14,431 nt of DNA. It comes from Bacteroidales bacterium (GTDB lineage: Bacteria; Bacteroidota; Bacteroidia; Bacteroidales; ML635J-15). A program made the translations under genes and the position numbers. The notes beneath the pieces are model-generated. The model worked only from the letters and a program-made list of their open reading frames with translations, was not told the DNA's origin and did no database searches. Where the stretch lies: the NCBI GenBank assembly GCA_028701945.1, contig JAQVPT010000058.1, positions 1-14,431 on the forward strand, in the 5' to 3' direction. Shown piece by piece: positions 7,121 through 14,428 of the stretch; within the stretch, counting starts at the first letter, position 1; each line of letters opens with the position of its first letter.

Positions 7121-8683
7121 ATGAAAAAGACACTACTTTTTGCAGTTTCCATAGCACTTAGTATTATTGGGAATAGTCAAACAATCTCCAATAATGGGGC
7201 AAAAATCAACATTGATAATGGAACAACCGTAAAGTTCACAAATTTATATAACACAGGCACAAACGCTCGTTTCTATTACAATACCAGCATAGAAGTACCT
7301 GGAGACTGGATAAATGTATCACCTGCAACATTTGATCAAGGAACAAACGGCAGTGTTAGTTTTACTGGCTCATCTCAACAAATAGTCAGAAGTGGTGGCA
7401 GTGCTTTTAACAAACTTACTATTAATAATTCAACATCAGATAATAATGAGATTCTACTTAGTGAAGACATGGAGATTAAAACTCAACTCATACTATCTAA
7501 CGGAGTCATAAATACAAATGGCAATACATTGTTTTTTGGATCTACAGCAACGACGGGCATAGGGTCTTCCACCAGTTTCGTAAATGGAAAAATGGAAAAA
7601 AGCATATCTACTCCATTTACTTTCCCTTGCGGCGATGTGAACTCTAGAGATTTAGATGGGAATGGTCTTGCACCATATGTAGTTTGGTCTCCGATAACAT
7701 TATCACCTTCGGCATCAACATCAGTAAATGTAGAATATCTTTTCGATAATGTAGGTATGCCAGATTGGTGGGAACACGGAGGAAATATGGATGAATCATT
7801 ACACCATGTTAGCGACAGAGAACATTATCGAGTGAGTTCCACAGAAGATGTTACAACAAACCTCACTCTACATTGGAACAATAATGGACACACATCAAGC
7901 GAAGTCTGTGTACATAGTTTTTGCGATGGAACTATAAGCAATTTTGTCTCTGAAGATTTAAGCGTAGTTTACTGGAACGGCTCAAAATGGATTGATGCAG
8001 GACCAGTTGGCACAACAAGCCATAATCATAATTCTGGGGCTATTACAAACTCTGTACCTGTGTCTTTGGGTACGCCAAGTCAAACATTTATTACTTATGG
8101 CTCTAAAAATAACGAAAATCCACTTCCCATTGAGTTAGTTAGTATGACTGCCGAGTGTTTCGGTAATACAATTGAATTAAACTGGTCAACTGCCAGCGAG
8201 ACTAATAATAATGGCTTTGTAATCGAACGCTCCGAAGATGCCACAAGTTTCAAACAAATCGCTTTTGTAAAAGGAGCTGGAAACAGTAATGAGATGCTTT
8301 CTTATAATTTTAACGATAATGTATTTATAAAAAATGAAACAAATTATTATAGAATTAAACAAGTTGATTTTAATAATGATTGTTCATACAGCCAAATAAT
8401 ATCAACATTTTGTAAAGAAAATTCAAATCCATCACCTGCTTTTACTATTTTCCCAAACCCATTTAAACAAAACATAAATATTTCGGCAAACGAACTACCT
8501 TTAGACAAAGCGACAATTAATATTTATAATATGTTGGGCTCACTTATTTATCAAGAAAAAGTTAATGCTACCAAAGGCGAATTATCTGTTAGTATAGATT
8601 TAAAACACTTACCTCCAGCAATATATGTTGTACGAATTATTTCGGGAGATTACATAGGTGTCGCTAAAATCGAGAAACGATAA
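7121..8683 (+). CDS. Secreted T9SS cargo protein with type A sorting domain
   Basis: The 520-residue product has a signal peptide (residues 1-20, ending GNSQ). Residues about 20-150 are Asn-, Thr- and Ser-rich with short turn-strand units (SVSFTGSSQQIVRSGG, FNKLTINNSTSDNNEILLS, GVINTNGNTLFFG) as in beta-helix exported proteins. A central unit spans about 165-325. NPLPIELVSMTAEC (333 onward) starts the beta-sandwich module common just before T9SS tails, with ELNWSTASETNNNGFVIERS and VKGAGNS. The sorting domain runs from FTIFPNPFKQN (441) to the basic end IEKR, so export by T9SS to the cell surface is expected. There is no catalytic motif. It has its own promoter and is probably separate from the upstream cassette. 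The 75-nt gap to the convergent Fur gene has no convincing hairpin. Confidence 0.9.
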   Translation: MKKTLLFAVSIALSIIGNSQTISNNGAKINIDNGTTVKFTNLYNTGTNARFYYNTSIEVPGDWINVSPATFDQGTNGSVSFTGSSQQIVRSGGSAFNKLTINNSTSDNNEILLSEDMEIKTQLILSNGVINTNGNTLFFGSTATTGIGSSTSFVNGKMEKSISTPFTFPCGDVNSRDLDGNGLAPYVVWSPITLSPSASTSVNVEYLFDNVGMPDWWEHGGNMDESLHHVSDREHYRVSSTEDVTTNLTLHWNNNGHTSSEVCVHSFCDGTISNFVSEDLSVVYWNGSKWIDAGPVGTTSHNHNSGAITNSVPVSLGTPSQTFITYGSKNNENPLPIELVSMTAECFGNTIELNWSTASETNNNGFVIERSEDATSFKQIAFVKGAGNSNEMLSYNFNDNVFIKNETNYYRIKQVDFNNDCSYSQIISTFCKENSNPSPAFTIFPNPFKQNINISANELPLDKATINIYNMLGSLIYQEKVNATKGELSVSIDLKHLPPAIYVVRIISGDYIGVAKIEKR

Positions 8684-8758
8684 AACAAATCACACAAGAC
8701 AAAATAATTTTCATCGGTTTTCGACTATGTGGAGTACCATAATTAGTCTTTGAAAAAC

Positions 8759-9217
8759 CTATTTCCCGTTTTTTGCTTTACACTCACCGCACAAACCATG
8801 AAAATATAGTGAATGATGAGTAATCTCAAAATCATTAGACTTCGAAACTGTTTTTTCAATTTCCGAAATTCTGGGATCACAAAACTCAATAACTTTACCA
8901 CAGTTAGAACAAATCATGTGGTCGTGTTGAATACAAGCATAAGCTTTTTCATACGAGCTCATATTTTTACCAAACTGATGTTTTGTAACTAAGCCTGCAT
9001 CAAGCAAAATATCTATATTATTATATAATGTTGCACGGCTTACACGATAATTTTTATTTTTCATTGAAATATACAAACTTTCAATATCAAAATGTCCGTT
9101 GCGAGTGTATATCTCATCTAAGATTGCAAAACGCTCGGGAGTCTTTCGAAACCCTCTACGCTCAAGGTATTCAGTCAAAATATTCCTTACTGGAAAATTA
9201 TATTCTTTAACATCCAT
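8759..9217 (-). CDS. Fur-family metal- or peroxide-responsive repressor
   Basis: The 152-residue product matches the length and layout of Fur-family regulators. Residues 1-85 form a winged helix (RRGFRKTPERFAILDEIY; recognition helix within VSRATLYNNIDILLDAGL, 59-76). The dimerisation half has HDHMICSNCGKVIEF (98-112) and a late HGLCGECK. The structural zinc pairs are C103-C106 and C143-C146. His98, His100 and His140 are candidate regulatory ligands; the classic HHDH start reads QHDH. These features fit Fur, PerR or Zur, and the sequence alone does not separate them, although PerR is common in Bacteroidota. It is transcribed divergently from the MscS-type channel gene. Repeated TCTAAAAT half-sites directly upstream suggest autoregulation. 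Confidence 0.92.
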   Translation of the reverse strand: MDVKEYNFPVRNILTEYLERRGFRKTPERFAILDEIYTRNGHFDIESLYISMKNKNYRVSRATLYNNIDILLDAGLVTKHQFGKNMSSYEKAYACIQHDHMICSNCGKVIEFCDPRISEIEKTVSKSNDFEITHHSLYFHGLCGECKAKNGK

Positions 9218-9229
9218 AATATTAAAATA

Positions 9230-9264
9230 ATTTTAGACTAAATTAAAATAAAAGATTCTAAAAT
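9230..9264. promoter_or_regulatory. Inverted-repeat operator candidate upstream of the Fur-family gene
   Basis: ATTTTAGA (9230-9237) and TCTAAAAT (9257-9264) are perfect 8-bp inverted arms separated by 19 nt, starting 13 nt upstream of the ATG of the repressor. A third, compact form CTAAAATTTTAG lies at 9307-9318. The minus strand also has TTTATTTG between about 9266 and 9280, one mismatch from a -7 box. An autoregulatory Fur-family site is an inference from position and symmetry. Confidence 0.4.
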
Positions 9265-9306
9265 GCAAATAAATTAATAATAAGTTGTAAACAGGTGCAG
9301 TTTTCA

Positions 9307-9318
9307 CTAAAATTTTAG
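9307..9318. promoter_or_regulatory. Perfect 12-nt palindrome CTAAAATTTTAG
   Basis: This perfect palindrome repeats the CTAAAAT half-sites seen at 9230-9264 in the same divergent intergenic region. It lies 99 nt upstream of the channel gene and 90 nt upstream of the repressor gene. In DNA this AT-rich a 12-nt palindrome could be chance; the shared half-site is the reason to list it. Confidence 0.3.
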
Positions 9319-9416
9319 GCTATTCCAAAATCAACAAAAAAAATAGAATAAAAACATTTGAGAATTTCTAATTTACAAATCATTTTTATTATTTTTACAC
9401 TTCAAACAATTATTAT

Positions 9417-10478
9417 ATGGTCTTAATCGAAACTGCAAAATACACATTAACTGTTAATCAACTCATATTAGCAGCTGTGTCGCTTTTTGCTGGCATTATA
9501 ATTATTTTCTTTTTAAGAATGTTGCTTCGCCGAAAAAGAATAATAAACCTATTTGGAATAAAAAATTCTAAAAAAATTCTAAATTTCATTTACATTATTT
9601 TTGCTTTTTTTAGCATATATGCCTGTTTGCTATCACTCGGAATTAATTTTAAAGCATTTTTAAACAACACAATAATTTCCACACCAAAAGTAAAAATATA
9701 TTATTACCATATTTTTGTATTTTACTTAATACTAGCGGGAACAAGAGTTTTGATACACGTTATCGAAGCTTATGTAAATCGAAAACCTGCAACTTCGCAA
9801 ATGGAAAGAGGCCGATCACGAAGCATATACCTTATTATTAAATACTTTATATATGTAATAGCAATAGCTTTATTTTTCGATTCATTAGGCTTCAATATAA
9901 CTATTGTAATTGCCAGTTTATCTGCATTATTGGTTGGATTAGGACTAGGGATACAACACATTTTTAACGACCTCATTTCAGGTTTCATTATACTGTTCGA
10001 CAGATCTATAAAAATCGGTGATGTAGTTGAAATAAAAGATGAGCTTGTCGGAAAAGTCGCAAAAATAAACATTAGAACATCAATAGTTATTACCAGAGAC
10101 GATGTGGAAGTTATTATTCCAAACAGCAAATTTACAAAAGAGAACATCACTAACTGGACGCATAACAGCGCAATGAGCCGTTTTAATATTGTTATTGGAG
10201 TGGCTTATGGAAGTGATGTAAGATTAGTAGAGAAATTATTGATACAAGCCGCTAAAAGCCACGAACTAATCTCTTTAAAAACCGCTCCACCAACAGTTCA
10301 TTTCGTCAACTTTGGGGAATCCTCTCTCGATTTTAGACTAATGTTTTACTCAGAAGATAATTTTAGGATAGAAAGAATTAAGAGTGATTTACGATTCGAG
10401 ATTGACAAACTATTTAGAGAAAATAACATCTCAATTCCATTCCCACAAACAGATGTTCATTTTCATTCAGAAAAGTAA
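9417..10478 (+). CDS. MscS-family mechanosensitive ion channel
   Basis: The 353-residue product has about five hydrophobic segments: roughly 15-37, 49-71, 95-116, 137-158 and 162-190. The last contains GLGLGIQHIFNDLISGFIIL, the glycine-rich pore helix and following turn typical of MscS. It is followed by the beta domain (FDRSIKIGDVVEI, INIRTSIVITRDDVEVIIPNS, NWTH) and the alpha-beta C-terminal domain (GVAYGSD through FRLMFYSEDN). MscS channels open under membrane tension to release solutes during hypo-osmotic shock. The extra N-terminal helices exceed the three of E. coli MscS, which is common in Bacteroidota. The start at 9417 sits upstream of the first hydrophobic segment. The divergent Fur-family regulator may or may not control it. 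Confidence 0.92.
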   Translation: MVLIETAKYTLTVNQLILAAVSLFAGIIIIFFLRMLLRRKRIINLFGIKNSKKILNFIYIIFAFFSIYACLLSLGINFKAFLNNTIISTPKVKIYYYHIFVFYLILAGTRVLIHVIEAYVNRKPATSQMERGRSRSIYLIIKYFIYVIAIALFFDSLGFNITIVIASLSALLVGLGLGIQHIFNDLISGFIILFDRSIKIGDVVEIKDELVGKVAKINIRTSIVITRDDVEVIIPNSKFTKENITNWTHNSAMSRFNIVIGVAYGSDVRLVEKLLIQAAKSHELISLKTAPPTVHFVNFGESSLDFRLMFYSEDNFRIERIKSDLRFEIDKLFRENNISIPFPQTDVHFHSEK

Positions 10479-10558
10479 ACACACATCACAAAAAGACATA
10501 TTTTAATAATTATCAAAATCAAATATCAAAATATTTACCAATAATTAATAAGGTATAG

Positions 10559-10588
10559 TTTGTTCTTATATATTTTTTATTATTTTTG
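10559..10588 (+). promoter_or_regulatory. Candidate promoter of the EF-G paralogue
   Basis: TTTG at 10559-10562 and TATTTTTG at 10581-10588 are separated by 18 nt, close to the usual 19-20. The -7 box matches TAnnTTTG exactly. It implies a leader of roughly 60 nt before the ATG at 10654. No riboswitch-like structure was recognised in that leader. Confidence 0.45.
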
Positions 10589-10653
10589 TCAGCCTATTGA
10601 AATAAGTAATGAATTGATATTAAATAAAATAAATTAAATTTTAGGATTGTTAT

Positions 10654-12804
10654 ATGAAGACTTATCAAACCGACCAGATTAGGAACATCGCCCTCGTAGG
10701 CAATTCAGGTTCCGGAAAAACGACCCTTGCGGAAAGCATGTTACAAATAGGTGGTATAATAAAAAGAAAAGGTGATATTTCAAGTAAAACCACTGTTTCT
10801 GATTACCGCCCAGTAGAGCAAGAAAACGAGAATTCATTTTTTTCAACAGTATTATATACCCAAATTGGAAATACAAAAATTAATGTTTTGGATAATCCTG
10901 GGATGGATGATTTTGTTGGAAGCCTGGTATCATCACTTTTCCCAGCAGATTTAGCTTTAATGCTAATAAATGCACAGAATGGCGTTGAAGTTGGAACAGA
11001 TATTCACAACCGATATATAGATAAAGCTGGGAAACCAATGATTATTGCTATCAACCACCTTGACCACGAAAAAACAAATTTCGAGAAATCGGTTGAAATG
11101 ATAAAAGAATCATTTGGCGGAAATGCAGTTGTAGCACAATTTCCTGTTGATGCAGGAGTTGAACTCACATCTATTATTGATGTCATCTCAAATAAGATGT
11201 ACACAATAAAAGGCGAGGAAATTTCGATTTCCGATATTCCTACAGAACATGCCGACAAAGCCGAAGAATATAAAACAGAGTTAATCGAAAAAGCTGCCGA
11301 AGCGGATGAATCCTTAATGGAATTATTTTTCGAAAACGACACACTCACTGAAGAAGAAATGATGAAAGGTATAGCAGCAGGTTTACCACAAAGAGGAATT
11401 TTTCCGATTTTCTGCATCAATGCTAAAAACGACCTTGGAGTAAAAAGACTTATGGAATTTATTGCATATGCAACACCTTCTCCCGATAAGTTTGCAAACG
11501 TAAAAGATACAGATGGAAATGAGATCATTTGTGATCCAAACGGAAAACCACTATTATTTATATTCAAAGCATCTACCGAAGAACATATCGGTGAAATTTG
11601 CTATTTTAAAGTTTTAAGAGGAACTCTTACAGAAAGTATCGACCTCTATAACCCAAAAACTAACTCTAAAGAAAGATTATCCTCACTTTTTGTATGTGCA
11701 GGTAAAAACAGAGAAAAGGTTGATAAATTAGTTGCTGGAGATATTGGAGCCACTGTAAAACTAAAAGGAACAAAAACATGTCATACGCTAACTACTCAAG
11801 GTGACGACACAACTATTCCACCAATTAATTGGCCAAATCCGAAACACCGTACTGTCGTAAAAGCGATTAACGAAAATGATGACGAAAAACTTGGCGAAGC
11901 TCTCATTAAAATAAAAGATGAAGATCCAACTATTCTTGTAAATTATTCAAAAGAACTCAAACAACTTATCGTACAAGGACAAGGAGAGCATCACCTTAAC
12001 ATTATGAAATGGCATCTGGATAATCAATTTAAAATTCCAATTGAATTTCTAAAACCTAAAATCCAATACCGTGAAACTATTACTAAAAAAGCTTATGCTT
12101 ACTATCGCCACAAAAAACAATCAGGTGGCTCAGGACAATTTGGGGAAGTTCATATAATCATTGAACCTCATATTGATGATATGCCAGACCCTACAATGTA
12201 TAAGATTGACGGCAAAGAATATAAAATATCTGTACGTGGCAAAGAGGAAATCAAACTTGACTGGGGCGGAAAATTAGTATATTATAATTGTATCGTCGGA
12301 GGATCAATAGATGCAAGATTCCTTCCTGCAATACTTAAAGGTATTATGGAAAAAATGGACGAAGGACCGCTTACAGGTTCTTATGCTCGCGATATTAGAG
12401 TTTGCGTTATAGACGGTAAAATGCACCCTGTGGACTCAAATGAAATATCTTTTAAACTTGCCGGACGTCATGCCTTTAGTACTGCATTTAAAAATGCTGG
12501 TCCTAAAATAATGGAACCAATATATGACCTCGAGGTACTTGTTCCTGGAGATAGAATGGGAGATGTTATGAGCGACTTACAAGGCCGTAGAGCTATTGTA
12601 CAAGGAATGAGTAGCGAAAAAGGGTTTGAAAAAATTATTGCAAAAGTGCCTTTAGCAGAAATGGCAAGCTACGCAACTGCCTTACGTTCAAATACCGCAG
12701 GTAGAGCAATGTTCGAGATGGCATTCTTTGAATACCAGCAAGTACCTGCTGAAGTTCAAGAGCAACTACTCAAAGAATACGAAGAAAGTAACGAAGATGA
12801 GTAA
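10654..12804 (+). CDS. Elongation factor G paralogue with degenerate GTPase motifs (EF-G2-like)
   Basis: The 716-residue product has the full EF-G layout: a G domain (1 to about 270), a domain II beta-barrel, domain III (EDPTILVNYS, LIVQGQGEHHLNIM), domain IV (QSGGSGQFGEVHI) and domain V (VPGDRMGDVMSDLQGRRAIVQG). It would act on the ribosome during translocation. The P-loop GNSGSGKT (16-23) is intact, but other motifs depart from consensus: switch I has EQENENSFFS where EF-G has an RGITI motif, DTPGH is DNPGM (80-84), so the catalytic His is Met, and NKxD is NHLD (134-137). Bacteroides species carry an EF-G2 reported to lack GTPase activity and to support translation under carbon starvation; this protein may be its equivalent. 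It stands alone, not in the str operon, which also argues against the housekeeping fusA. A strong terminator follows at 12836. Confidence 0.88.
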   Translation: MKTYQTDQIRNIALVGNSGSGKTTLAESMLQIGGIIKRKGDISSKTTVSDYRPVEQENENSFFSTVLYTQIGNTKINVLDNPGMDDFVGSLVSSLFPADLALMLINAQNGVEVGTDIHNRYIDKAGKPMIIAINHLDHEKTNFEKSVEMIKESFGGNAVVAQFPVDAGVELTSIIDVISNKMYTIKGEEISISDIPTEHADKAEEYKTELIEKAAEADESLMELFFENDTLTEEEMMKGIAAGLPQRGIFPIFCINAKNDLGVKRLMEFIAYATPSPDKFANVKDTDGNEIICDPNGKPLLFIFKASTEEHIGEICYFKVLRGTLTESIDLYNPKTNSKERLSSLFVCAGKNREKVDKLVAGDIGATVKLKGTKTCHTLTTQGDDTTIPPINWPNPKHRTVVKAINENDDEKLGEALIKIKDEDPTILVNYSKELKQLIVQGQGEHHLNIMKWHLDNQFKIPIEFLKPKIQYRETITKKAYAYYRHKKQSGGSGQFGEVHIIIEPHIDDMPDPTMYKIDGKEYKISVRGKEEIKLDWGGKLVYYNCIVGGSIDARFLPAILKGIMEKMDEGPLTGSYARDIRVCVIDGKMHPVDSNEISFKLAGRHAFSTAFKNAGPKIMEPIYDLEVLVPGDRMGDVMSDLQGRRAIVQGMSSEKGFEKIIAKVPLAEMASYATALRSNTAGRAMFEMAFFEYQQVPAEVQEQLLKEYEESNEDE

Positions 12805-12835
12805 ACTATAAAAAGAACAAACTATATAAAAAAGT

Positions 12836-12870
12836 TGTCCATCCGCAAGTTAGGGGATGGACATTTTTTA
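12836..12870 (+). terminator. Rho-independent terminator after the EF-G paralogue
   Basis: TGTCCATCC (12836-12844) pairs perfectly with GGATGGACA (12855-12863) around a 10-nt loop, followed by a run of T. It begins 31 nt after the stop codon. A-rich sequence 5' of the stem means it could also work weakly on the minus strand. Confidence 0.88.
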
Positions 12871-12895
12871 GGTACATATAGCAACAAAATAAATA

Positions 12896-12924
12896 TTTGA
12901 TATTTAAAAATTTTTGTATATTTG
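12896..12924 (+). promoter_or_regulatory. Candidate promoter of the lipoprotein gene
   Basis: TTTG at 12896-12899 and an exact -7 match TATATTTG at 12917-12924 flank a 17-nt spacer, slightly short of the usual 19-20. The -7 box ends 15 nt before the ATG at 12940 and lies just after the terminator of the preceding gene, as expected for an independent unit. Confidence 0.5.
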
Positions 12925-12939
12925 TAAAAAACAATAGAT

Positions 12940-13395
12940 ATGAAATTTAAAGTATTAGCAATTTTAAGCTTAATTTTCATTTTTTCAGCCTGTACATATT
13001 ACGAACACGGACCAGTAATTTCATTCAAATCTGCTAAAACAAGACTTTCAGGTGAATGGGAACTTACAGATGTTATTATTAACGATAAAACAGATGCAAT
13101 TTTACTAGAAAAAGAAAAGAACACTAATTATACTTTTGTTGAAAATGGTAGCCTAGTTATCAAAAGCACAAAAACAGAACGTTCTTCGGTAAATATAATA
13201 AATGGGAATTGGAAGTTTAACGACATTAAGACTACTATTATAATTGATATTGAAGAAGATTATCAGTTGAGCATAATTGATTCCCAAGAAATGACAATAC
13301 TAAGGCTTACAGATGAAGAGTTATGGGTATCTGATGAAAGCTCAACCGAAAGAGAAAACTGTTTCATAACTGAACGAAGATTTAAAAAGAAATAA
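12940..13395 (+). CDS. Small lipoprotein, lipocalin-like
   Basis: The 151-residue product starts with a lipoprotein signal; the lipobox is FSAC with Cys18 as the lipidated residue (MKFKVLAILSLIFIFSAC). The mature part begins after a short linker with LSGEWELTDVIIND, then alternating strands (YTFVENGSLVIKS, IINGNWKFNDIKTTIIIDI, YQLSIID, MTILRLTDEELWV), the pattern of lipocalin-like lipoproteins common in Bacteroidota. The downstream KTTIIIDI and LRLTDEELWV strands match the usual order of that fold. Such proteins sit in the envelope and mostly lack known ligands. It stands as a single gene between a terminator and a gene-poor region. I am confident about the lipoprotein signal and moderately so about the fold. 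Confidence 0.82.
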   Translation: MKFKVLAILSLIFIFSACTYYEHGPVISFKSAKTRLSGEWELTDVIINDKTDAILLEKEKNTNYTFVENGSLVIKSTKTERSSVNIINGNWKFNDIKTTIIIDIEEDYQLSIIDSQEMTILRLTDEELWVSDESSTERENCFITERRFKKK

Positions 13396-13854
13396 TCACG
13401 CTTGCTAATTTGGTATTTTTGAATATTGAATAGAATATAATAAAGATGAAAGCGGGAAAACTTTTATGATAATAAATGGCTTTCCAAATGAAAACGATTT
13501 TGAATGTAAATTTTACGAAAAAAAAGAATATTATAAAAAGACATAAAGTATAAAATAATAATTGGAGTAAATTTATCCAATTATAAAAAAAACCTAGAGA
13601 ATACCTTATCAGAGAGTGGTGGTGATGTGTAATATATAGCTTATGCAGAACATATCCATTTCCAATTATCAGAAGGATTACACCGGAACATTCAAACATA
13701 AATGTAGTAAAATTATTTGTTTTTACACGACCCGTTTTGACGCTCAAGTCATTGCAAAAATGAAAAACTAATTGACTATGAAGTAGTTGGAACATGTAAT
13801 AAATGTAAGGGGAGTATAATTTGAACTCTGTCCTATTATTTAGTTTTCCATTTT
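13396..13854. other. Gene-poor region with short open scraps, possibly decayed coding DNA
   Basis: No intact gene was recognised. Three plus-strand scraps look protein-like but lack starts: 13430-13546 (ends in FECKFYEKKEYYKKT), a frame around 13629-13761 (contains TPEHSNINVVKLFVFTRPV), and 13741-13824, which ends VVGTCNKCKGSII with a CxxC pair. Each is bounded by stops, and the last two would join by a frameshift. A hairpin also lies at 13558-13584. The long minus-strand open frame here (13382-13795) is very rich in Phe, Ile and His and looks like a shadow of AT-rich sequence. Confidence 0.3.
13558..13584. repeat. Small hairpin in gene-poor region
   Basis: ATAATTGGA (13558-13566) pairs perfectly with TCCAATTAT (13576-13584) around a 9-nt loop. 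On the plus strand it is followed by a run of A rather than T, so it is not a classic terminator in that direction. The stem is AT-rich and may have no function. Confidence 0.4.
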
Positions 13855-14084
13855 CTACAAATACTCATACTTTTCTTTCACATCCAACAAATTTTCAAGT
13901 ATCTGGTCCTTCGGATCGGTTTTGTTTTAATCTCTCCCAGAGTGAACTTAAATTTCCGTGTTGAATCTTCAACTTTAACTGCAATAATATTTTGCCGACA
14001 CATTTCTTTTGTTGTAATGAGTGTTTGCTTTTTACTCACAAAACTATCTTTTTTTATGGTATTCGTGAATACTTTGTATTTCAT
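13855..14084 (-). pseudogene. Small unidentified gene interrupted by a one-base frameshift
   Basis: From the ATG at 14084 the minus strand reads MKYKVFTNTIKKDSFVSKKQ onward to FKFTLGEIKTK, then runs into an unlikely arginine-rich tail (PIRRTRYLKICWM) and stops at 13878. In the -1 frame from the AAAA run at about 13923-13926 it continues plausibly as TDPKDQILENLLDVKEKYEYL and stops at 13855-13857. The total of 230 nt is one base short of 77 codons, which fits loss of a single A from the run. The repaired protein would be about 76 residues, hydrophilic, with a helical charged end. An AAAGAAAAA tract precedes the ATG, and the repeats TACACT lie just upstream. I do not recognise the family. A sequencing error or programmed slippage are alternatives to decay. 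Confidence 0.5.
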
Positions 14085-14189
14085 ATCTGTTTTTCTTTAA
14101 AGATACACTGGTACACTTTAAGGTTTTCCAAAAAGTCTCTTTCAAAGGTTTTATTTTCTTAAAAACTCCGCTATCTGATTATTAGATTG

Positions 14190-14236
14190 GCATGACCACA
14201 GCATGACCGCTAAAACATATGGACTACTTTTGGACA
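14190..14236. repeat. Helically phased direct repeats, left cluster
   Basis: GCATGACC occurs at 14190-14197 and 14201-14208, a period of 11 nt. Right after it, ATGGACTACTTTTGGACA (14219-14236) contains GGAC twice, again 11 nt apart. Direct repeats at one helical turn suggest binding sites for an oligomeric protein, such as a recombinase or replication initiator. No such gene is visible in the window. Confidence 0.45.
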
Positions 14237-14285
14237 ACTAAAAAGGCTGAATTTTGCTGTTTTTTGCAGAAATTTCTAAAAACAG

Positions 14286-14315
14286 AATGCCTGACTTCGC
14301 TGGAAATCAGGCATT
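14286..14315. terminator. Strong hairpin, possible bidirectional terminator
   Basis: AATGCCTGA (14286-14294) pairs perfectly with TCAGGCATT (14307-14315); after a C/A mismatch, TTC pairs with GAA around the loop GCTG. A T-rich run follows on the plus strand (TGTGTCTTTTT) and an imperfect one on the minus strand. No intact gene ends next to it on either strand, so it could terminate a transcript from beyond the window or be a structural element. Confidence 0.6.
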
Positions 14316-14341
14316 TGTGTCTTTTTGCTTTCTATTTCAGT

Positions 14342-14428
14342 GGAGCTAAGGGGAGCTATCACGCCTCTCTAATAAACTAAAACAAAGCAAGTTGCATGTT
14401 CTACAAATGCATGGACGAGTTTTGGACA
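14342..14428. repeat. Helically phased direct repeats, right cluster
   Basis: GGAGCTA occurs at 14342-14348 and 14352-14358, a period of 10 nt. ATGGACGAGTTTTGGACA (14411-14428) repeats the 14219-14236 sequence with only three central mismatches, 192 nt away and in the same orientation, and again holds GGAC twice at an 11-nt period. The window ends three bases later, so the array may continue. Confidence 0.5.

Noticed and set aside
8684..8758. Possible shared terminator between convergent genes
   Set aside because: No stem longer than a few bases could be drawn, so none was listed.
11004..11567. 187-codon open frame antisense to the EF-G paralogue
   Set aside because: It lies wholly inside a well-supported gene on the other strand, and its Ser/Ile-rich product looks like an antisense shadow.
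13382..13795. 137-codon open frame on the minus strand
   Set aside because: It is dominated by Phe, Ile, His and Tyr, overlaps the end of the lipoprotein gene antisense, and lacks a promoter or recognisable domain; it fits a composition shadow of AT-rich DNA.
14219..14380. Short plus-strand frame starting MDYFWTTKK
   Set aside because: It runs through the strong hairpin and the direct repeats, its composition is odd (many Cys and Phe), and the ATG belongs to a repeated non-coding unit.
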